This document shows, one piece after another, positions 1 through 6,245 of a stretch of DNA of 8,962 nt. Source of the DNA: Spirochaetaceae bacterium (lineage in GTDB: Bacteria > Spirochaetota > Spirochaetia > Treponematales > Breznakiellaceae); the NCBI GenBank assembly GCA_031278935.1, contig JAITJK010000122.1:1-8962 (forward strand). The letters run 5' to 3'. Each line of letters opens with the position of its first letter. Position 1 is the first letter of the stretch. The position numbers and the translations under genes are program-made. The notes beneath the pieces are model-generated. The model did not search any database. It saw only the letters and a program-made list of their open reading frames with translations, and was not told where the DNA came from.

Positions 1-2154
1 ATTACCGACCAGAACCCTGAAGACAAGTACCAGGTGCTGGACAAATACTGCCGGGACCTCACCGCCCTGGCCCGACTGGAAAAGCTCGATCCCGTGATTG
101 GCCGGGATGAGGAAATCCGGCGGGTCATGCAGGTCCTCTCCCGGCGCACTAAGAACAACCCGGTCCTTATCGGCGAGCCTGGGGTAGGGAAGACTGCCAT
201 TGCCGAAGGGCTTGCCCGGCGTATCATGGCCGGGGACGTACCGGACGGACTCAAGGGCAAACGGCTCCTCTCCCTGGATCTGGGGTCCCTGGTGGCGGGG
301 GCCAAATTTCGGGGGGAATTTGAAGACCGCCTCAAGGCGGTGATCCATGAAATTCAAGAGTCCCAGGGCAAGATCATCCTCTTTATCGACGAACTGCACA
401 CCCTGGTAGGGGCCGGAGCCGCAGAAGGGGCCACGGACGCCTCGAATCTCCTCAAGCCCGCCCTAGCCCGGGGGGAACTCCGCTGTATCGGGGCTACGAC
501 CTTGGATGAATACCGCAAGTATATTGAGAAGGACGCAGCCTTGGAACGGCGTTTCCAGCAGGTCTATACCCCAGAGCCGTCGGTGGAAAATACCATTGCC
601 ATCCTCCGGGGCCTTAAAGAACGCTACGAGGTTCATCACGGGGTACGCATTAAGGATGAGGCCCTGGTAGCGGCGGCCCGCCTCTCGGACCGGTACATTA
701 CCAGCCGGTTCCTGCCGGACAAGGCCATAGACCTGGTGGATGAGGCGGCGAGCCGGCTCAAAATGGAACTAGACAGCCGCCCTACGGAGCTGGATAAGCT
801 GGAACGCAAGCTCTTGCAACGGTCCATAGAAAAGCAGGCCCTGAGCAAGGAAGAGGACGGCGCGTCCCGGGAACGGCTGGGTAAGCTCGATGGAGAAATC
901 GCGAACCTCAGCGCGGAACGAGACGCCATGCAGGTCCGGTGGGATCGGGAAAAACAAGATATTCAGCAGGTCCGGGAGATAAAGCAATATATAGAAGAAC
1001 TTAAAATAGAAGAAACCCGATATGAACGAGAGGGGAACCTCACCAAGGCGGCGGAATACAAGCACGGCCTCATTCCAGACGCCCAGAAGAAACTCAGCCG
1101 CCTGACGAGCCAGTTGGAAAGCCGCCGCGGGGAGGACAAACCCGCTTTGTTGCGGGAAGAGGTCCGAGAAGAGGACATTGCCCAGGTGGTTTCCGCCTGG
1201 ACCGGGATACCCCTGACCAAGATGCTTTCCGGGGAATTGCAGAAGTACCTGGACTTAGAGAAGGTCTTAGCCGCCCGGGTGGTGGGCCAAGAAGCGGCGG
1301 TGCGCGCCGTAGCAGACGCCATCCGGCGGAACAAGGCGGGCCTTTCCGACGGGAGCCGCCCCTTGGGGTCCTTCTTGTTTCTCGGACCAACGGGGGTAGG
1401 CAAAACCGAGCTGGCCAAAACCCTGGCGGATTTTCTCTTTAACGACGAGAAGGCCCTCACCCGGATCGATATGAGCGAGTATGGGGAACGGCACGCGGTG
1501 AGCCGCCTCATCGGTGCGCCTCCGGGGTATGTGGGGTATGAGCAGGGGGGCCAGCTCACTGAGGCGGTCCGTAGGCGACCCTACAGCGTGATCCTCTTCG
1601 ATGAAATTGAGAAGGCCCATCCTGAGGTGTTTAATCTGTTTCTCCAGCTCTTGGACGACGGGCGGCTTACCGATGGCCAAGGCCGGGTGGTGGACTTTAA
1701 GCACGTGATCATCATCATGACTAGCAACCTAGGGTCAGACCTCATCCTGGAGGCCAAAGACGCGCGGGACATTGAAGGGGCCATAAGCGCCCTCTTAAAG
1801 CAGCATTTCAGGCCCGAATTCCTTAACCGTATTGACGAGCGAGTAACCTTTACGCGCTTAGGCCCTGGGGAGATCCGCAGCATCCTGGAAATTCAGCTTA
1901 AGCGCTTGAACCAACGGCTGGGTGAACGGAAAATCACCCTCACCCTCACCCCCGAGGCCAAGGACTTTTTAGCGGAACGGGGCTATGATCCTCTTTTCGG
2001 GGCCCGGCCTCTGAAGCGGATCATCCAGAATGAGCTGGAAAACCCCCTCGCCAAGGCCATGATCGCGGGAAACATCAAGGAAAACGACGCCTGTATCGCC
2101 GATGCCCAAGGCGAAGGATTGAGTTTCCGTACGCTTGCAAGCCGATCCGGGTAA
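1..2154 (+). CDS. clpB: ATP-dependent disaggregase ClpB (Hsp104 family), 5' end cut by window
   Basis: ClpB is a hexameric cytoplasmic AAA+ unfoldase that pulls polypeptides out of aggregates together with DnaK. The reading frame is open from base 1, and its first residues already match the linker before the first AAA+ domain. The true start is therefore upstream: 717 residues are visible, against about 860 in full-length ClpB, and the N-terminal substrate domain is missing only because of the window edge. In window residue numbers: Walker A GEPGVGKT at 58-65, pore loop KFRG at 102-105, Walker B ILFIDE near 126-131, a long coiled-coil middle domain at about 259-375, second Walker A GPTGVGKT at 462-469, pore loop GYVGYE at 509-514, second Walker B ILFDE near 531-535, and a C-terminal GARPLKR motif. 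The middle domain separates ClpB from ClpA and ClpX, and its length from ClpC. The GTG at 34 is not a credible start. No heat-shock promoter is visible because the upstream region is absent. Confidence 0.97.
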   Translation: MTDQNPEDKYQVLDKYCRDLTALARLEKLDPVIGRDEEIRRVMQVLSRRTKNNPVLIGEPGVGKTAIAEGLARRIMAGDVPDGLKGKRLLSLDLGSLVAGAKFRGEFEDRLKAVIHEIQESQGKIILFIDELHTLVGAGAAEGATDASNLLKPALARGELRCIGATTLDEYRKYIEKDAALERRFQQVYTPEPSVENTIAILRGLKERYEVHHGVRIKDEALVAAARLSDRYITSRFLPDKAIDLVDEAASRLKMELDSRPTELDKLERKLLQRSIEKQALSKEEDGASRERLGKLDGEIANLSAERDAMQVRWDREKQDIQQVREIKQYIEELKIEETRYEREGNLTKAAEYKHGLIPDAQKKLSRLTSQLESRRGEDKPALLREEVREEDIAQVVSAWTGIPLTKMLSGELQKYLDLEKVLAARVVGQEAAVRAVADAIRRNKAGLSDGSRPLGSFLFLGPTGVGKTELAKTLADFLFNDEKALTRIDMSEYGERHAVSRLIGAPPGYVGYEQGGQLTEAVRRRPYSVILFDEIEKAHPEVFNLFLQLLDDGRLTDGQGRVVDFKHVIIIMTSNLGSDLILEAKDARDIEGAISALLKQHFRPEFLNRIDERVTFTRLGPGEIRSILEIQLKRLNQRLGERKITLTLTPEAKDFLAERGYDPLFGARPLKRIIQNELENPLAKAMIAGNIKENDACIADAQGEGLSFRTLASRSG

Positions 2155-2166
2155 CGAACGACCCCT

Positions 2167-3549
2167 ATGCAGGAAAATATACGTATTCCGGAAGCACTGC
2201 TGGTCTTGTTTCTGGTACTGCCGATCATCCAGCCTTTTAGCAGAACCTTGCAGGCCCAGAAGGGTTTACTCTACTTTCCCCTGGTGGCGGCGGCTATTGG
2301 GGTGGGTTTGTTTCCCGCTTATGGATTTCGTCCGGAATGTGTTCCCTTGCTGCTGTGGACGCTGGTCCTGACGATCCGGCATATCCCCATATTGCTGGAT
2401 CACCTGGGCTATTTGGACCTGGATACGCCTCCCCGAAAGGGCTCTATCTCGATCTATCTTGGGGTGCTGCTCCTCACTGCAGCGGCGGCCCTGTATTTTG
2501 CCCCCCGGGAGGATACCCGCTTGTCCCAGGAGGGGGTGCGGACCCACACCATCCGGGACGAGGGCCGGAATGCAGAACTTTTTCTGCGTCTCTATGGCCC
2601 TGAAAACCTTGACCCGACGGCGTCAGAGCGGCCTTTGTTGCTCCTCGCACCGCCGCTCTTAGGTTCTGTGGGCATGGTGGATCAGGTGGGGGGAGGGCTT
2701 CGGGATCAGGGCTTTACGGTCTTGACCTTTTCCCGTAAAGGCTTTGACTCTCCGGCCTGGGGCGCCGACGGGAAGCGCTACAGCCCTCCACTCTCCATGC
2801 AATGGCGGATTCTCTCAGCCTTTATCCAGGGAAACCGGATGCCCAAGGCGAATCTCCAGGGTCAGACCCTGGAGATGGAGCGAATGGCGGACATAAACTT
2901 TCTCCTTACTTATATGAAGGAGGACTTGTACCGGGATTTCCCGGAGTCCGGGGCGGCGCGGAATGCCCTTTTTCTCGCTGGATACGATGCGGGGGGGTCC
3001 GCCTTGATCCTGCTCGGCGCTTCGGATGTGTGGCGGGGGACCCATCCAGAGGTGCGGGGTCTTATAGTGGTGGAAAGCCCGCTGTGGTCGGCATATCAGA
3101 CCAACGAGGATGGGCAGCTCCTTGCAATCAAGGCCCCGATTCGGCCTCAGCTTCCCACGCTGGTTATGACTTCCGATAGAATAAACGACGCGGTACAGCG
3201 GAAGGGTCGGTATGCACCGCTACTCACCATAGCACAGGCCCAGACTCCGGTGGTGCTCGCGGCGGTCGCGGGCTCAGGTCCTCTGGATTATTCCGATTGC
3301 CCAGCCAAGTATCCCCTATACGCGGCGTGTTTATCTGGAGAGACCCGTTCCCCGTGGAAATATGGCGACTTTATTCTGGGGACGGCGTCGATTATGACCA
3401 ATTTTGCGAGTCTTCTTTTGGAACATCTTTCGGCGGATCCTCTGATTACAACAGCCTTATCCCGGCGCAAAGGCCTGGGGGGTGCTATGCATTTTGAGAC
3501 CGGCGGCGCCTGGGACTTACCGGATTTCGGCTATGTCCTTACGCCTTAG
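2167..3549 (+). CDS. Membrane protein with alpha/beta-hydrolase-like domain, probably catalytically altered
   Basis: Function is not recognised. The 460-residue product has four predicted membrane helices (about 9-27, 33-51, 57-75 and 94-112) and then a soluble domain of about 345 residues. That domain resembles an alpha/beta hydrolase: a strand and turn at LLLAPPLLGS (158-167), a nucleophile-elbow-like LAGYDAGGSA (270-279), a late strand TLVMTSD (331-337), and AGSGPLDYSD (368-377), where many hydrolases have GxGHxDF. At the elbow the usual Ser is Asp274, as in haloalkane dehalogenases and epoxide hydrolases, and the usual His appears to be Pro372. It may use an Asp nucleophile or be a pseudoenzyme. 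The start is the only ATG near the beginning. It lies 12 bases after the clpB stop and lacks a clear Shine-Dalgarno sequence, which suggests co-transcription and perhaps translational coupling with clpB. No terminator is obvious downstream. Confidence 0.8.
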   Translation: MQENIRIPEALLVLFLVLPIIQPFSRTLQAQKGLLYFPLVAAAIGVGLFPAYGFRPECVPLLLWTLVLTIRHIPILLDHLGYLDLDTPPRKGSISIYLGVLLLTAAAALYFAPREDTRLSQEGVRTHTIRDEGRNAELFLRLYGPENLDPTASERPLLLLAPPLLGSVGMVDQVGGGLRDQGFTVLTFSRKGFDSPAWGADGKRYSPPLSMQWRILSAFIQGNRMPKANLQGQTLEMERMADINFLLTYMKEDLYRDFPESGAARNALFLAGYDAGGSALILLGASDVWRGTHPEVRGLIVVESPLWSAYQTNEDGQLLAIKAPIRPQLPTLVMTSDRINDAVQRKGRYAPLLTIAQAQTPVVLAAVAGSGPLDYSDCPAKYPLYAACLSGETRSPWKYGDFILGTASIMTNFASLLLEHLSADPLITTALSRRKGLGGAMHFETGGAWDLPDFGYVLTP

Positions 3550-3715
3550 CCTCATTTGCCATGGAGACGTAGCCCGCGACTGGCCTGTAGTTAGGGGACG
3601 GTCGCGCTTTACTTCTTGCCGTACTGGTACGCTCCAACACGCCTTCATCGCAAGGAGTTTCTGTTTGAGACGAATAGGTAGAATCAGGACGGAATACAGG
3701 AAGAGTTAGCGCCCC
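3550..3715. other. Intergenic spacer between convergent genes
   Basis: These 166 bases separate the plus-strand hydrolase-like gene from the minus-strand IS200-like gene, whose 3' ends face each other. I see no T-rich hairpin on either strand, no tRNA and no believable coding frame. Open frames that cross it are overlaps of the flanking genes in other phases. A short stretch at about 3646-3658 (catcgcaaggag) weakly resembles the outer part of the palindrome at 7332-7404, but the resemblance does not continue. Confidence 0.5.
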
Positions 3716-4162
3716 TTATCCGGGTTCGAGGATGTTGGGGAGCGGAAATAGGGGTGAGGGTGGCGTTTTTCCATACCAGGGTCTGACCCTGATGTCTGTC
3801 TCAGCTAGGTCCGCCACAGGCGCCTCAGGCGGCTCCCCCTCAAGTATCCATGACCCATACCGGTCTCCCCAGATATGTCCTTCCCGGCCTTGGGCCTGGT
3901 TGTACCGTTGGGCAAACACCTGCTTGAGCCACTTCATGATAGCCGGAAGTTGCAAGCCGTCTTTAGGCTTGATATAGAACGTGAGCCGGTCATCGGCAAT
4001 ACACAACCTCCGAATCTGGAACACAAACCGTTTCTTCGTCTCCTGGAAGACCTGGTTAAACAGGGTCAAAGCCTTGTAGTGGCGGAACAAAGGTTCTCGG
4101 TTGTTGATGCGGGTGCGGACTTCGTACCAAACCCCGCTTTGTAACACACGCAATGATCTCAT
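3716..4162 (-). CDS. IS200-like / REP-associated transposase (RAYT) relative without HUH motif
   Basis: The 148-residue product follows the Y1 transposase (TnpA_REP) pattern: an opening MRSLRVLQSGVWYEVRTRIN, a helix TKKRFVFQIRR (42-52), IMKWLKQVFAQRYNQ (75-89) and GHIWGDRYGSWIL (95-107). Canonical family members have NHxH at the metal-binding site (for example IMDNHIHFLIKP). Here the aligned segment is IADDRLTFYIKP (55-66), so both histidines of the HUH motif appear as Arg59 and Thr61. The C-terminal helix that normally carries the catalytic tyrosine (a YIxxNPVKAG-type segment) is replaced by a Pro-rich tail (110-148). The protein is thus unlikely to transpose DNA. It may be a decayed copy or a member of a repurposed, lineage-specific family. 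The frame is intact and ends at TAA. The ATG at 4162 is the only sensible start (the upstream frame closes within 12 codons), though the ribosome site is poor. It stands alone, opposite in direction to its neighbours. Confidence 0.75.
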   Translation of the reverse strand: MRSLRVLQSGVWYEVRTRINNREPLFRHYKALTLFNQVFQETKKRFVFQIRRLCIADDRLTFYIKPKDGLQLPAIMKWLKQVFAQRYNQAQGREGHIWGDRYGSWILEGEPPEAPVADLAETDIRVRPWYGKTPPSPLFPLPNILEPG

Positions 4163-4214
4163 ACAGAATATACAGGTCGGAGATGCGGTTTTGCTTTAAT
4201 TTCTTAGACCCATC

Positions 4215-4242
4215 TTGCAATTTTTTGAAGATAGGTTAGTAT
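4215..4242 (+). promoter_or_regulatory. Possible sigma-70 promoter for the hyd leader and cluster
   Basis: TTGCAA (4215-4220) and TAGTAT (4237-4242) are 16 bases apart and each match four of six consensus positions. An alternative pair, TTGAAG (4225-4230) and TATGCT at about 4248-4254, is similarly weak. The surrounding sequence is clearly AT-richer than the flanking genes, as expected for a promoter region. Either choice starts the transcript near 4250-4260 and gives a leader of roughly 170-180 bases before the ATG at 4429. Confidence 0.35.
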
Positions 4243-4404
4243 AGGAATATGCTCCAGGGCATGGTGCTCAAGGGGGTACTGACCTTATGAATCAAGATTC
4301 GTTCTGATTCGCTGAGGGCGGCGTAGTGGTACAAACTACGTAGCGTATCGAGACGAAGTACGGTGCGTTTATGCTCTCAGGAAAGGTCCTGAGAGCTTTT
4401 TTTG
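4234..4404 (+). promoter_or_regulatory. Structured 5' leader with predicted antiterminator and terminator (attenuator or riboswitch candidate)
   Basis: The region contains successive hairpins that can be paired by eye. GAATCA (4289-4294) pairs with TGATTC (4305-4310). CGTAGT (4322-4327) pairs with ACTACG (4335-4340), extended by one G-U pair. CGTATCG (4344-4350) pairs with CGA plus TACG (4354-4362) with a two-base bulge. The terminator stem is 4373-4396. Crucially, CTGAGGGCG (4312-4320) can pair with the terminator's left arm plus one base (4372-4380) in nine consecutive pairs, two of them G-U, forming a mutually exclusive antiterminator that encloses the two middle hairpins. A further dyad, GGTTAGTA (4234-4241) with TACTGACC (4277-4284), would close the 5' part if transcription starts further upstream than proposed. 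I do not recognise a known riboswitch class. The ligand or partner, if any, is unknown. Confidence 0.5.
4373..4403 (+). terminator. Intrinsic terminator just upstream of the hyd regulator gene
   Basis: A perfect 10-bp stem (GCTCTCAGGA at 4373-4382 with TCCTGAGAGC at 4387-4396) with a four-base loop AAGG is followed at once by seven T residues (4397-4403). It ends 25 bases before the downstream ATG and far from any upstream plus-strand gene, so it is better explained as a leader attenuator, or as the end of a small RNA, than as the terminator of a preceding operon. Confidence 0.88.
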
Positions 4405-4428
4405 TTTAACCAATCAAGGAGAGGAATT

Positions 4429-4707
4429 ATGAAACGGATTGCGGTAATCGGGGCGGTGCTGGAGAACCCCAAAATCAGCCAAAAAGCCTTTAACGAGACA
4501 GTTTCCCAGTACAAGGATATTGTGAAAGGCCGGATGGGTATTCCTTTTACCGAGGAAGACGTCGGGGTGATCGCTCTCACTCTCTTAGGTGAACTGGACG
4601 CCATTAACGCCCTTACGGGAAAACTTGGGAATCTTCCCCAGGTAATGGTGAAAACCGCAGTGTCCGGTGCGCTGAAAAACGAAGCATCCCCGGAGGTCGG
4701 AGTTTAA
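4429..4707 (+). CDS. TM1266-type putative iron-only hydrogenase system regulator
   Basis: This small cytoplasmic protein of 92 residues begins MKRIAVIGAVLENP and contains FTEEDVGVIALTLLGELDAINALTGKLG and a VMVKTAVS strand. This matches the family annotated as putative iron-only hydrogenase system regulators (Thermotoga TM1266 type), whose ferredoxin-like fold resembles the ligand-binding half of NikR. It has no visible DNA-binding domain, so how it would regulate is unknown. The ATG at 4429 was chosen because a strong Shine-Dalgarno sequence (aaggagagg, 4416-4424) lies four bases upstream; the frame is open further back to TTG at 4402, which falls inside the terminator T-run. It is the first gene of the hyd cluster, ending two bases before hydG, and sits directly behind the attenuator-like leader. 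Family membership is fairly sure, and the regulatory role is inferred from the family name and location. Confidence 0.85.
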   Translation: MKRIAVIGAVLENPKISQKAFNETVSQYKDIVKGRMGIPFTEEDVGVIALTLLGELDAINALTGKLGNLPQVMVKTAVSGALKNEASPEVGV

Positions 4708-4709
4708 GC

Positions 4710-6089
4710 ATGTTTATCAATCAAACCTACATTGAAGGGCTTTTGGAAGAAGCCCGGCATACGGATGATAAGACCATCAGCGCCTACCTGGATAAGGCGG
4801 AACGTTTTGAGGGCTTGCGGCACCAGGAAATAGCGGCCCTCTTGGTGCAAGACAAGCCCGCCCATCTCGCGCGGATTTTCGAGATTGCCGGCAAGATCAA
4901 GCAGCGGATCTATGGTAACCGCATCGTCCTCTTCGCGCCTTTGTATGTGAGTGACTACTGCGTGAACCGCTGCGCTTATTGTAGCTATAATTGCGGCCAT
5001 AGCTTCAGTCGGCGCAAACTCACCATGGAGGAGATTCGGGAAGAGGTCCGCATTCTGGAGACCATGTGGCATAAGCGGATCGCCCTGGAAGCCGGGGAAC
5101 ACCCCGGAGAGTGTCCTCTTGACTATATTCTTGAGTGTATCCATACCATCTATGCTATGAAGTCTGAGAACGGGGAGATTCGGCGGATCAACGTCAATAT
5201 CGCCGCTACTACGGTAGCGGAGTACCGGAAGCTGAAAGAGGCCAGCATCGGTACCTACATCCTCTTCCAGGAGACCTACCATCAGCCTACCTACGAGAAG
5301 GTTCACCACGCAGGGCCGAAGCGGGATTTTGTCTATCATCTCACCGCCTTTGACCGGGCCCAGGAAGGGGGCATTGATGACGTGGGGGGAGGGGTCCTTT
5401 TCGGGCTTGCGGACCCCTATTTCGAGGTTCTGGGCCTTATGATCCACAACGAGCATCTGGAATCTCGGTTCGGCGTGGGGTTTCACACCATCTCGGTGCC
5501 CCGGCTCTGTCCGGCGGCGGGGATGCGCCTGGAAGATTTTCCTCACCTCGTCGACGACGCCACCTTTACGAAACTCGTAGCTGTCATCCGCCTAGCCGTT
5601 CCCTTTACGGGGATGATTCTCTCCACCCGGGAAAACCACGAGATGCGGAAGAAGCTGCTGCGCCTGGGGATTTCTCAGATCAGCGCTGGCTCCAGTACCG
5701 AGGTCGGGGGCTATGGGAAACGGAAGCGTCATGAAGAGGTCAACCCTCAGTTTGTCGTCAATGATGATCGGAATGCCCTGGCTATTATTTCAGAGCTCAT
5801 GGACGATGAGTTTATCCCCAGTTTTTGCACGGCCTGTTACCGCAAAGGCCGGACCGGCGACCGGTTTATGCGTTTGGCCAAATCCGCTCAGATCAAGAAT
5901 GTCTGTCTCCCCAACGCTCTGACCACCTTGTGCGAGTTCGCCCTGGATTATGGGGACCCGGCGTTCAAGGAAAAGGCGGCCCAGGCTATCCGTCGGGAGC
6001 TTCCTGAGATCACCAATCCCAAGGTCCGGGTCCTAACTGAGCAAAACGTGGAAAATATCCGCCAAGGGGGCCGGGACTTTTTCATCTAA
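4710..6089 (+). CDS. hydG: [FeFe]-hydrogenase maturase HydG (radical SAM tyrosine lyase)
   Basis: HydG is a cytoplasmic radical SAM enzyme that cleaves tyrosine to p-cresol and dehydroglycine. From the latter it makes the CO and CN ligands delivered as an Fe(CO)2(CN) unit for the H-cluster. The 459-residue length is normal. The SAM-binding cluster motif CX3CX2C is Cys84, Cys88 and Cys91 (CVNRCAYC). The HydG-specific C-terminal motif CX2CX22C is Cys373, Cys376 and Cys399, which binds the auxiliary cluster with the extra iron. His259 in GFHTISVPR is the likely counterpart of the histidine ligand of that iron in studied HydG proteins. The related enzyme ThiH lacks this C-terminal motif, so the assignment is firm. 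The ATG lies two bases after the preceding stop, with GGAGG at 4692-4696 and CGGAG at 4698-4702 as ribosome sites inside the upstream gene; the two are probably translationally linked. Confidence 0.97.
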   Translation: MFINQTYIEGLLEEARHTDDKTISAYLDKAERFEGLRHQEIAALLVQDKPAHLARIFEIAGKIKQRIYGNRIVLFAPLYVSDYCVNRCAYCSYNCGHSFSRRKLTMEEIREEVRILETMWHKRIALEAGEHPGECPLDYILECIHTIYAMKSENGEIRRINVNIAATTVAEYRKLKEASIGTYILFQETYHQPTYEKVHHAGPKRDFVYHLTAFDRAQEGGIDDVGGGVLFGLADPYFEVLGLMIHNEHLESRFGVGFHTISVPRLCPAAGMRLEDFPHLVDDATFTKLVAVIRLAVPFTGMILSTRENHEMRKKLLRLGISQISAGSSTEVGGYGKRKRHEEVNPQFVVNDDRNALAIISELMDDEFIPSFCTACYRKGRTGDRFMRLAKSAQIKNVCLPNALTTLCEFALDYGDPAFKEKAAQAIRRELPEITNPKVRVLTEQNVENIRQGGRDFFI

Positions 6090-6104
6090 CTTTTTTTCAC
6101 CTGC

Positions 6105-6166
6105 CCTGGAGTCGTATGGGGCCTTGTGTGCGCCACAGGTCAGGTTGCTTGGGTCTGACTCCAAGG
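6105..6166 (+). repeat. Stem-loop in the hydG-hydE spacer
   Basis: CCTGGAGTC (6105-6113) pairs with GACTCCA plus GG (6157-6166, one bulged A) to make a nine-pair outer stem. Inside, CCT-GTG (6122-6128, one bulged T) pairs with CACAGG (6134-6139). No T-run follows, so it is not a standard terminator. It could be an mRNA processing or stability element that sets the hydG to hydE ratio, or the remnant of an interspersed palindromic repeat. The rest of the 156-base spacer shows no good promoter. Confidence 0.4.
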
Positions 6167-6245
6167 ATTGAACGCACGTTGTATTACATTTTTACACCCC
6201 ACGGTTTGCAAGGCTGTGCTTGAAAAACCATTACAGGAGCGCTCT

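Noticed and set aside
3571..3582. Twelve-base repeat agcccgcgactg shared with 7284-7295
   Set aside because: A 12-mer repeated once in 9 kb is expected by chance, and flanking bases do not match.
3646..3658. catcgcaaggag next to the RAYT-like gene as a second REP-like copy
   Set aside because: Only about a dozen bases resemble the outer motif of the known repeat, with mismatches, and there is no opposing arm.
4261..4307. Two overlapping mini-frames in the hyd leader (MVLKGVLTL at 4261 and MNQDSF at 4287, joined by ATGA) as a leader peptide
   Set aside because: Neither has a well-spaced ribosome site and neither is rich in one amino acid that would suggest translation-coupled attenuation; frames this short are expected by chance.
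4234..4404. The leader as a known small RNA (SRP RNA, 6S RNA, tmRNA) or common riboswitch
   Set aside because: I could not find the conserved cores of these RNAs, and the serial hairpins do not fit their layouts; an Rfam scan would settle it.
4704..5546. Long minus-strand open frame opposite hydG
   Set aside because: It mirrors the codon bias of hydG on the other strand; hydG has both diagnostic cysteine motifs.
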